Shown one piece after another: positions 22,541 through 33,535 of a stretch of 64,000 nucleotides of DNA. Position 1 is the stretch's first letter. Every line of letters begins with the position of its first letter. The position numbers and the translations under genes are program-made. The notes below the pieces were generated by a model. It was not told where the DNA came from. It saw nothing but the letters and a program-made list of their open reading frames with translations, and did no database searches. The stretch is from Artemia franciscana (Eukaryota; Arthropoda; Branchiopoda; Anostraca; Artemiidae). The stretch is from contig NC_088873.1 in NCBI RefSeq assembly GCF_032884065.1, positions 41,005,403-41,069,402 of the forward strand, read 5' to 3'.

Positions 22541-22810
22541 AGGAGGGCTGTCCCTTCCTCGACACTTGCTTTTTACGCAAGATATTTTGTCACAATTCTT
22601 TAAGAAAGATTGCTCAAATGCAAGGATCGTCGAATTTGAGTTTGAAGTATTTTTAAAGAGCTTTAAGACTATAGCGTAAAAATTGATAGTTGAGGATGGG
22701 AGTGTCCCCCTTATATACGCAATAATTTAAGTTCGTTTTAAGTTTTAATGTTGCTCCTCATTTTCAGTTGAAAAAGATTTTTAGATTTAATTTCGTTACT
22801 TAAAAGAAAG
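22541..22810 (+). repeat. Palindromic module of element E, diverged
   Basis: Both arms are recognisable: left 'GGGCTGTCCCTTCCTCGACA...' and right 'AAGTTCGTTTTAAGTTTTAATGTTGCTCCTCATTTTCAGTTG'-type text (positions 22732-22772). The sequence is diverged from the better copies. Confidence 0.6.
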
Positions 22811-24118
22811 GCTATGGTTTCCCAGTTAAGTTACATTTATTTATAAGACTAGGAAATATAAATGACAATGACATAGAATGAGTGCTTCTCAATATTGAAT
22901 AAATAGGGTTTTCATGGGAGCAAAAGGAACAAGTGCTACGCGAAAAATATCACCAGTTTTAGAGTCTACTTCTGTATGTTCTGTTTTTCTTCTTTTTTTC
23001 CTCTCTGTAATGCAATTGCCCACTTCCTGTGCCTGTTGTCTGTTTATGTTACAATTGCCAGTATATTATACGATTTCCTGCTGTCTGTAACAAATTTGCA
23101 GATATACATCTTTAATATCTCCATCATTTATTTGAAAATTTTCTGAGGTAAATTGGCATTTTACCTTTCTGTAATACAAGGCGTTCAAGGAAAATTCTAT
23201 TTTATAAATATACACAATAATAATTATATTGCACTTAAATATTATAAAGCCATACACATACAGTAAAACCACACGCAAGCAAACACAGACACCCACAAAC
23301 ACACAAAAACAACATACATGATGTGCTCAAATTTTAGCAGCTTGTGAAGCAGCTTTTGGAAAACCTGCCGAGGAGTTAACAGAATAGTTACTTAAGATCG
23401 TTCCTGAAAGAGCAAGACCTTTAAGGGCAAATCACCACACATAGCTTATCAAGGCTATTTTGGGCAGGGTAAACCGCATGAGGAATACCTGAAAATTAGC
23501 TTCACCCGGGTTCCGTCACCACCTGGAATAGCCTCCTAGCAGAGGTAATTCCCGAAAATCCCTTCCTTGAAACATTTAAGTAAAGGTACAATAAATACAT
23601 GAAAGTTGAAAACAAAAAGAGAGAATTACCAAGACTAGCAGCATTATCAGTCACTTTTATCACAATAGTGATTAATGATAATACAATCACGGTCTGATGG
23701 CTGATCATCGAATGATTACCATCCGTTTCTAGACCTCAAGCAACACCTCAGTGGCAACCGTTGCAATTATGGCGACTTTGAAAATGGCAGTGAATTCTTG
23801 GTTATCAGAGCAGGCGGTTTTTAATAAGTTTTTATGAAGAGATTACTTCAAAATTAGTTGGGAACATATCATAAGTGTTTGAACAAACTTGGCATCTATG
23901 CCGTTAAATAGAGTAAAGTATATACTTTCCAAAACTAAATTTATTTTTTAGAAATAATCCTGCGTTGTTTACTTATCTTCAAACGGACCTTACTTAAAAA
24001 ACATCCCTCACACTATGAAAGAAGACTGGTGAGTTATCGCGTAGACAGGGAAGTGGGGTGTTTGAAAGAGCACATTTTCAGGTCCAAGTTGTCTAACTCT
24101 CCATGAGTGCTCACATAA
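22811..24118. other. No gene recognised
   Basis: AT-rich sequence with short open frames only and no repeat family that I can place with confidence. Confidence 0.6.
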
Positions 24119-24413
24119 ATTAAATAAAAAAAACAAGTTTTTTGAAATGAAAGTAAGGAGCGACATTAAAACTTAAAACGAACAGAAATTACTCCGTATA
24201 TGAAAGGGGCTTTTCCTCCTCGACACCCTGCTCCTTACGCTAAAGTTTTTATTGTTTTAAAAAGTAGAGTTGCGAGTAAGAATCAAACTTTAGCGCAAGG
24301 AGCGGGGTGTCGAGGAGGAAAAGCCCCTTTCATATGCGGAGTAATTTCTGTTCGTTTTAAGTTTTAATGTCGCTCCTTACTTTCATTTCAAAAAACTTGT
24401 TTTTTTTATTTAA
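24119..24413. repeat. Foldback MITE-like module, copy 1
   Basis: Two ~135-bp arms are near-perfect reverse complements. Left: 'AAGTAAGGAGCGACATTAAA', 'GAACAGAAATTACTCCGTAT', 'CTAAAGTTTTTATTG'. Right: 'CAAACTTTAGCGCAAGGAGC', 'GGAGTAATTTCTGTTCG', 'ATGTCGCTCCTTAC'. The loop is ~35 bp. Copies are at 39367-39668 and 41828-42125. It forms the left end of the element E copy that follows. Confidence 0.88.
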
Positions 24414-25857
24414 TTTCTGAAAGTTTTTGAATTAATGCATGTCTGATTTTGGCTTTCCGTGCATAAATTATTAAAATAAAATTTGCATTTTAATTCTTTT
24501 TTTGGCTAAATGGCTTTCTCTTAGTTTTGATCAGACAAATTTGAGAAATAAGGGGTGGGGAAGGAGGCCTACTTGCCCTCCAATTTTTCGGTTACTTAAA
24601 AAGGCAACTAGATCTTTTAATTTTTAACGAACATTTTTATTAGTAAACAAAATACGTAACTTAAGAATTAACTTACGTAACAAACTTTTATATTCTTATA
24701 TTTTTGATTATATATATGAGAGGGTTGGTCCCCTCGTTAATACCTTGCTCTTCACACTAAATCTTGTTTTGTCCCAATTCTTTAAGAATGACCCCTGAAT
24801 CAGAAAGGCCGTAGAATAAATAACTGAAATTACTTAAAATTTTTTTAGCATAAACAGCGAAGTATTTATCTCCTCCTAAATACCTCGCTCTTTATGCTAA
24901 AGTATTTCTAGAACCCCTCATATGCGTAATAATCTCTGTTTATTTTAAGTTTTAATGCTTCTCCTTACTTTCAATTGAAAAAACTTTTTCATGTTTATAT
25001 TTTCATTGTTTTTTTATAGTAATGCTAGAAAGTCCTGCGCCCTTTTCATTGAATTTCTCTTCCCCCATGAAATATTCCTACAAGGAAAGATCCTCCCATA
25101 TAGCCCCCTCCCCTGAACCCCACACCCAAACCAAAAAAATCCCCTTGATAACGTTGGTACACTTCCCAGTAACTATTACTGTATGTAAACATTGGTCAAA
25201 GTTTGCAACTTGCAGCCCATCCCCCAGGGACTGTGGGGGGTAAGTCATCCCCAAAGACATAGTTATTATGGTTTTCGACTATGCGGAACAAAATGGCTAT
25301 CTCAAAATTTTGATCCGTTGAATTTGGGAAAAAATGAGCGTGGGAGGGGGCCTAGGTGCCCTCCAATTTTTTTGGTCACTTAAAAAGGGCACTAGAACTT
25401 TTTCTTTCCGTTAGAATGAGCCCTCTTGCAACACTCTAGGACCACTTGGTCGATACGATGACCCCTGGGAAAAAAACACAAATAAACACGCACCCGTGAT
25501 TTGTCTTCTGGCAAATAATACGAAATTCCACATTTTTGTAGATTGGACCTTGAAATTTTTTCTATAGGGTTCTCTGATACGCTGAATGCGATGGTGCGAT
25601 TTTCGTTAAGATCCTATGACTTTTAGGGGTTGTTACCCCCTATTTTCCAAAATAAGGCAAATTTTCTCAGGCTCGTAAATTTTGATGACAAAGACTGAAT
25701 TTGATGAAACGTATATATTTAAAATCAGCATAAAAATCCGATTCTTTTGATATATCTTTTAGAATCGAAATTCCGTTTTTTAGAGTTTCGTTTACTATTG
25801 AGCCGGGTAGCTCCTTACTACAGTTCGTTACCACGAACTGTTTGATTCCCATATTCG
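24414..25857 (+). repeat. Composite element E, most complete copy
   Basis: The order is the foldback module, an internal ~1 kb, and a right end 'GCTCCTTACTACAGTTCG' running into the hairpin ACAGTTCGT-TACC-ACGAACTGT at about 25822-25843, then TTTGAT. There is no convincing coding frame. Related right ends occur at 27655-27695, 30040-30072 and 42462-42503. It is probably a non-autonomous DNA element; the class is unknown. Confidence 0.75.
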
Positions 25858-25879
25858 GTTAAGTTTCACTCTAATTGTT

Positions 25880-26640
25880 ATGGGAATATTCCAAACCGCT
25901 TGGAAGTGCGTCAAGGTGGTGTTCTTTCACCGTATCTTTTCAGTACTTGGATCCGCAGTGTGTTATACAAAATTATGCCCTTTCTTTTTTGTAATTTAGT
26001 AAATGTCTCTTGTATTGCATATGCGGATGATATACTTCTAGATATAGCCGTTCTAAATCTAGCCTCTCGAATTCCGTATCATCTATTTCAAAACATTTCA
26101 AAACTGTTGGTCTGTCATTGAATATTGATAAGTGTGAGTACCGAGTCTTTAATGCAAAGTCTATGCCCATTTGAAATCCGCGTTCTAACTTCTCAATCCA
26201 TTGTGTCTCTGATTTGCGGCGGTCAAGCATTCATATTTATTGGAATCTATTAGCTTTTAGGATCAATATTGTACTGCATATTAAAGAAAACTTAAAGCGG
26301 GTTATGGTAAAATAGTAGCTAATCGTGATCATTATTATCGAAAAGCGCTTGCATTGCTATACACTAGTTTTTGCGACCATTCAATACTTTTCCTATGTGG
26401 TATTTCACCTATCCTGAAAAAAAGATAAGATCTGGCTGAATTGTGTATATTATATTTCCGCTATTGTAAGTTTCTGTTTCATGTACCCCGGTCTGATAGG
26501 AAAAAGAAAATAATTCGGTATTTCGGGGCTTCTGACATTATTACTCCTTTGCGGAAGTTAGGCTCAAAATTGGAAAAGGATTATATTTTTTCTCTGGGCC
26601 CCTTCCACCTCTTAGTTCGTTTATTCTCCCATTAGTTTTC
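25880..26640 (+). mobile_element. LINE fragment (RT catalytic region to C-terminus)
   Basis: Plus-strand text encodes 'LEVRQGGVLSPYLFS' and 'CIAYADDILL', with the RT catalytic YADD intact, then 'LNIDKCEYRVFN' in a shifted frame. It continues to 'YYRKALALLYTSFCDHS' and a C-terminal basic segment to about 26635. It is truncated at the 5' side and broken by several frame changes. It abuts the right end of element E. Confidence 0.75.
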
Positions 26641-26844
26641 ACCTGTTTTCGCTTTATAGTTGTGTTATCTCTTAGCAGTTCTTTCGTTAATTGAGTTATG
26701 GTTGTGGTATATATGTTTTATCGCTCGTATAGTTGTGTTATTTTCAAATTATACTCCATAATAGAGGGGCTCCGAACACCCAGCATTGTATATTAAGCTC
26801 TGAATTTGACGTTTTTTTCTAACGTGCGCCCTTCGCAGGACCAG

Positions 26845-27700
26845 ATTCGTCCTGCGCCCTGCACCCTTTTCATTGAACTTTTCTTCCCCATGACATATTT
26901 CTAAAAGGAAAGATCCTCCCATATAGCCCCCTCCCCTCAACCCTACCCCCAAAACCAAAAAAATCCCCCTGAAAACGTCTGTACACTTCCCAATAACCAT
27001 TATTATATGTAAACACTGGTCGAAGTTTGTAACTTGCAGTCCCTCCCCCAGGGACTGTGGGGGAGTAAGTCATCCCCAAAGTCATAGTTATAACGGTTTT
27101 TGACTATGCTGAACAAAATGGCTATCTCAAAATTTTAATCCGTTGACTTTGGGAAAAAAATGGGCGTGGGAGGGGGTCTAGATGCCCTCCAATTTTTTTG
27201 GTCACTTAAAAAGGGCACTAGAACTTTTCATTTCCATTAGAATGAGCCCTCTTGCGACATTCTAGGACCACTTGGTCGATACGATGACCCCTGGGGAAAA
27301 GAAAAAAAAAAAAAACAAAAAAACAAATAAACACGCACCCGTGATTTGCCTTCTGGCAAAAAATACAAAATTCCACATTTTTGTAGATAGGAGCTTGAAA
27401 CTTCTACAGTAGGGTTCTCTGATACGCTGAATCTGATGGTGTCATTTTCGTTAAGATACTACGACTTTTAGGGGGTGTTTCCCCCTATTTTCCTAAATAA
27501 GGCAAATTTTCTCAGGCTCGTAACTTTTGATGGGTAAGACTAAACTTGATGAAACTTATATATTTAAAATCAGCATTAAAATGCGATTCTTTTGATATAG
27601 CTATTGATATCAAAATTCCAATTTTTAGAGTTTTGGTTACTATTGAGCCGGATCGCTCCTTACTACAGTTCGTTACCACGAACTGTTTGATATAGAAAAG
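26845..27700 (+). repeat. Composite element E copy, right part
   Basis: The copy is collinear with 25030-25857 (for example 'GGAAAGATCCTCCCATATAG', 'AGGACCACTTGGTCGATACG') and ends in the same ACAGTTCGT-TACC-ACGAACTGT hairpin at about 27668-27689. A short A-rich expansion sits at 27300-27325. Confidence 0.85.
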
Positions 27701-28059
27701 AGTCTTCTATATCTTTTCAACCAGGTCTTATGTTTTTTCCAGGAGTGACCGTATTAAACCAATGGTCTGGGAAAAAAAGGAGACGGTTTCATCCAACATT
27801 CATACGCAACTGAATATACATGAATACAGGATGAAGAGTGCAGTATAAAACCTAGTGGGGTGAAAGCTACCCTGATTTTGAGGAGGTGATAATTTAATTT
27901 TGAAATTTGTACTGAATTTCTTAAGTCAAATGAACTAAATAAGCTTCTCTTTCAAAACGTTGATGTGCAAAAGATCAATTTTGTTTAAAAATGTTGGGTT
28001 TGACGCCGGTATTCCTCCTCACATTAAAGGTAACTCTGGGTATATTATGAAGAACGAAC

Positions 28060-28400
28060 AAAAACTAAATTTAACAAAAACAAGTTTCTCATATGAAAGC
28101 AAAGAGCAACATTAAAATTTAAAACAAACAGAAATAATCCTTACATCAGGGAGGCTGTCAAGTCCTTGACTCCCAAGTCGGTATGCTATAATTTAGCTTT
28201 TTGTAAAATTTTTGTTTTAAGAAATATTGCTCAAAACAAGCTCCGTTGAACTGGAATACAAAGTGTTTTTAAGGCACTACAAGAATTTAGCGCAAAGAGC
28301 GAGGAGTTGAGGAGGGGGGAAATCTCCTGATATAGGGAATGATTTTACTCTGCCACTCTTTACTTTCTTTTGAGAAAATTTCTTTTGAAAAATAACCACC
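28060..28400 (+). repeat. Palindromic module of element E, diverged long-loop form
   Basis: The left arm is 'GCAAAGAGCAACATTAAAAT' and the right arm 'TTTAGCGCAAAGAGCGAGGA...CTCTTTACTTTC'. The loop is longer than in copies 1-3. Confidence 0.6.
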
Positions 28401-28410
28401 AAACATTTGT

Positions 28411-28415
<5 letters not shown>

Positions 28416-28501
<86 letters not shown>
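28416..28501. repeat. (TA)n microsatellite
   Basis: About 85 bp of pure TA just 3' of the vWA-type gene's exon at 28576. Confidence 0.95.
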
Positions 28502-28503
<2 letters not shown>

Positions 28504-28575
28504 ATTTATCAAATTTAGTCTCTACACTTAGAAACGCCAAACTTTGAAGCCGCTCAATGGGTTGTGCAATATTAC

Positions 28576-28813
28576 CTTTGAATCTTCCAAGGTTTTCTTT
28601 CCTTTCAATTGAAATTTCTCTGGTCGAAGGATATGCAATTTGAAATCATTTTCCAATAATAACGTTACAGCATCCCCATAATCCTTGGATTCACAAGATG
28701 ACTCACACGAAATTAAGATGATATGTTTGGAAACACCGGCGCGATAAGCTAATCTTGTGGCATAATTCATGGCTTCTATAGCGTTAGTTTGTTCATCGCC
28801 ATTAAATGGGAGT
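28576..28813 (-). CDS. vWA-type gene exon (second half of fold)
   Basis: The acceptor is ATTATGTTCCAG and the donor is TCAAAG|GTAATA. The first base completes a glycine codon, then 79 codons follow and the exon ends in phase 0. It contains 'RAGVSKHIILISCESSC' and 'DFKLHILRPEKFQLK'. The next exon by phase and by protein continuity is 59145-58804. Confidence 0.85.
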
Positions 28814-31800
28814 CTGGAACATAATAAAAATAAATAGTCTATAATATAAAGTCTATAAATAGTCTATAATATAGTCTATAATAGTCATAATATAAAATAT
28901 AAATATAATATAAAATATAAATAAATATAAATATAAATATAATTTATAAATATAAATATAAATAAAAATAAATAGTCGAAACCAGGCGTCTATTAAAGTC
29001 TGAGGATTATACACAACATATTTTCAAAATTCATTATTTTTTCAAAATTATTTTTCAAATTTTTTCATTATATTTTAAAAAATTATAAATATGTACCAGT
29101 TTCAGATATGCAACACTTATACCATTTAAAGTTGCCTAAAGAAATTAGTAGCATACGCAAATTCGCATCCTCCTACAAGAAATTACATAAGAAAACAAGT
29201 TTTCAACTGAGAGTAAAAAAGCAACATCAAAGCTTAAGACAAACATAAATTGTTCCGTACATGAGGGGGCTCCTAACTAGAAGAAACTTTTTTTTTATGT
29301 AATTTCAGACTGTTTATATAATCATACCAGGAGTTTTCGCCCCACCCCCTGTGTAAAATTTCTTTCCCATGGACGATATTTCCGGCGAAAAATCGTTAAC
29401 AATGGATTATATGTTAACAATGAGTGGATTGCATAACTTGCAGCCCTTCCACCAGAGGCATAGTTATTGGATCTTTTAACTATGCTGAATCAAAAGGTCA
29501 TTTCAAAATGTTGATGTGATGCTTTTTGAGAAAAAAACTGGCGTGGAAGAGAGGGCCTGATTAGCCTCCAATTTTATCAGTCACTTAAAAGAGTAGAACT
29601 TCAGATTTCCGTTCGAACGAGCCTTTTCCAATCTTGTAAAACTATTGGTTTGATATGATCACCCTGGAAAAATAAAACGAATAACGACAAAACAAATAAA
29701 CTCGCATCCATGGTCTTTCTTCTGGTAAATAATACAAAATTCAACATTTTTTTTTTTAGAAAACAACTTCAAATCCCTGCAGTGGAGTTCTTTGATATGC
29801 TGAATTTGTCAGTGTGATTCTCATTAAGATGGCTCGACTTCTTGGATAGTGAATCTCCTCTTTTTCAAAAATCCGGTAAATTTTCTCAGGCTCGTAGCTT
29901 TCGATCGGTATCATTAAAATTAATAAATTTCATTGATTAGAAGTCAGCATAAACAGTCAATTCTTTTGAAGAATCAATTTTTTTTTTGTTTATCAAATTT
30001 TGTTTTTGGAGTTTTGGCTACTATTATGCCACGTCGCTTCTTACTTACAGTTCGTTACTCCGAACTGTCTCAAAAGGAAAAACTCCTCTAAGATAGACTT
30101 GAAGATGAGTCTGATAAGTTTTTAAGAAAATTTTAGTCATTTTTTCGTAGAATATCAGTCATTTTATTGAATAACGTAAATATCAAAGCACTTCGAAGAT
30201 TTGTGAAAAGGTCTATAGATAGATATTTAGGAATGGACAAAAAACACCCTGAACCTTGGCTATTCTACTTTTAACAATGTTTTCTTTTTTTGGATTGGTA
30301 ACACTGAAGTGTCCTTCATTTTTTCTTGCTTCTTCTTCTCTGTTATTTTTTTCACTAGAAATGCCCTTTCACTAAAAGGGCACTGGGACATCATAGACAG
30401 TTGGTTAAGAACTTATTTGAAAGGATGTTGCAATATATAGTGTCTTTGTAATTAACTAAAGACGAGATTATGGTTATATAAGAGTAAATTGTAAAATAAC
30501 TGACTAATAATAGTGTCCTTCCAGAATTATACCGTCGATGAACAGATGGAATTTGGTAATCCTGATATATGGCTGGTAAAGGAAACATTTGTATTTTTTC
30601 TTCTGAATGGGATTAAGGTAGAGGTTTGGGTTTTAAATAGGCTTCCTGAATCAGCTACAAATCGTAATTTCTTCTCACTAGCCAGTGTTTATTAAAGAAC
30701 ATTTTTTAATCTTTCTTACTATGAGTAGCCTACTGTAGTTTGTTCTTTGCATGTCACGGCTGCCACTCGAACCATAACATTTAAAAAAAAAAAAAAAAAA
30801 TCAAATGCTCAATTTTTTTATATGAAATTCTGGATCCAGTAAATCTGACAGGCCCAACTTTTGTTACAAATTTCAAATTAAAACTTGCTAATTGTAACAA
30901 GTAAGTAGCGTGTTGGTCTGTTTGAATTATTTTTGTTAGAGAATGGGATATAAAGCCCCAAAACGAGCTGTTTTTAAGCCTAATTAGGCCTATAAGCATT
31001 AAATTAGACCTTAAAAATAAAAATTAGGTCTATTATTGTTGATAATAGAACATTCTCTAGCAATATACTTCATATATCAAACTGAGGAAAAAGCTTTCGG
31101 GTTTTTCTTAGCTGAATCATGGAAAAGGACAGACAACGGCCCATAGTAACTAAAAATAAAAAAGTTGAAAAAAATTGGTACGTGAGAACAAATTGCCATT
31201 TCTAGCTGATCCAGAAACGATAACTATTATCTATATTAGTCTTAATAAGAGAATGCTATTTTAAAACACATTGAAGGAAATTAAAACAAAAAGATACAAA
31301 AAAACTCCTAAAAAATTGCGTCGGGCCAAAACAGAAAGTACACCACTGAAATCGCTATGTCCAAAAATATTATTCAGGAAACTTAGTCCCTTGGTTGAAC
31401 CAGCAGGGACAATCACTTTTTTGCACGGGTAGCACTGAAGCGTCCTCTTTTTTTTCCTTCTTTACTGCTAGTAGGGCACTGGAACATTATAAAGAGCTGT
31501 TTAAGGGTTCATTTTAAAGAAAGTCGGTACACATACGTGCTTATGTAAGTACTATAACATAATATAATAAATAAAATCAATTTTTCGACAAGAAATTGCA
31601 TCTTCATATGGAAGATGATAAATGAGGCCGTAATCGCAGGTAAAACCATAAATGACGTTATAGTATAAGAATGTGATGACATCAGTTGCAACTGGGTTCG
31701 TTCTTTACTGTATATCCAGCTAATATAGTAAAGAACTACCTCAAGATTCACTCTGATTTACTCCCTTTTTTTATGGGCTAGATTAGAACTAGGTGAGTTT

Positions 31801-33462
31801 TAATCTGTTGATGATAATGTACCCAACTAATAAAGCTTAGTTCACTCATACATAATTAAAGTAAATGAAAGCTAATAAACAGTAGTTACCCGAGGCAAAT
31901 TGAATCAGAGCCCTGGGGTTATAGGCCCCACGCCCCTTTACCCTCTTTTCAGTCCCACAAACATTACTAAAGAAGATTTAATAGCCATTTTTTACGTTTA
32001 CTAGCCCTTCTCACTTCTATTCTGTTCCCCTCTACCCCCTTTATTCACTCCAAATAATAATATAAAGTATAACACCTACTAAATAGATAAAGCTAAGAGC
32101 ATTTTGTCAATAACCAAAATCAGCTATCAAATTTTTATTCTTTTAGTCAGTTTTTTGCTAAAATCTGGGAAGTCTGAGTGTGATATTGTACCCAAAAAAA
32201 AATAAAATAACAGCAGTTACCAATAATAACTTTTAAACAAATATTTGCCTACCCTTCAAATGCTTTTTGAACAATTTTTCTATTGCTCCAAATCTCACTG
32301 TCAGCTGTTCTGCTATGAGGACTCTTAAACACACCTTTTCCACCAAAAGTTACAACAGCGTAACGATTGCCGAGATAACCGGCTTCCTGGAAAATAGAAG
32401 AAAAAATTCAACAGATTATTTTTTTTTAAATCTTAAAAGTAAAATAATGATAAATTTTCTGAACGCCAAGGTCCAATTTTTCTAGAGATACCGAGACCAA
32501 AGATGGATAATTTTAGTCCTGAAAGGATTCGAACTAGAGTCTCCCTCTTTGGATGAAAGAATCAGCTCTAAACTTGATCCTACACTCAAGGAAAAAATGT
32601 AAGACTTAAATTCTATACTCGTTTAAATAAAACAAAGAAGTTCATCAAAAGTAACGGGGGTAATGGTTTCAAACTTTCCTTGGCTGCCCTGAAAGTGGTA
32701 GGCAAAAATAGAAGCCTAGTACTGCTAATTGGGGTCACCACCACACCACTGGCCGCCAAACCAAGAGTTTAATCATGAGGTAGGATGTTTTGTGGAATAC
32801 GCTGCCAAAATCACACCGAGGGGAGGGGTCAGTCTCCTTGGGTATACGAAGTGCCAACCATGGAACAAGAATGGATTATTTGAGAAGCAGCTTTAGGTGG
32901 GAGAAGAAAGTACTTTTGCTAGACTAAGTGCAATATCGTTTTCAAGACTAAGTGCAGTATTATACAAAAAATTATGAGCCAATATTATCTCTGATGATTT
33001 CGATATGGCTCCTTAAGCGAAGTTTACAAAAATTGCCTCTAAAGTTGAGAATTATACTTCCTTCCATATTAAATGAGCTAGCGACTTAAAAATATGTCCC
33101 CCTTTCTGAAGAGGAATTTACCACGTACTTGAATAATGACAGTTCTCTTGTGATCTATAAGCCTGACTATTCGGTTAAAACAAAAGAGAAGAATGGCTCT
33201 GGAGCACTGCTAGGGTAAGAAAAGACGAATGAACTGTGACAGGCTCCAATCAGGGCTGCCAGCTGGACACATTTTATGTCAAAAGGACACATACCCATGT
33301 GCCGGGCCACGACGAAATAAAAGGGCAGAAAAGGGAAACATTTTAGAAATTTGGGGCAAAAACAGGCCAAAAAAGGGATACATTTTGTAAATTTATGACA
33401 TAAAACGAATATATTTTGGTAAAACAAAAATGTCACTTTTGACCAAAGTAGAGCTTTTTCTC

Positions 33463-33535
<73 letters not shown>

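Noticed and set aside
32520-32585. tRNA-like B box (minus strand AGTTCGAATCC) with a possible CAT anticodon loop
   Set aside because: The anticodon and T stems do not pair and no proper A box or acceptor stem is present.
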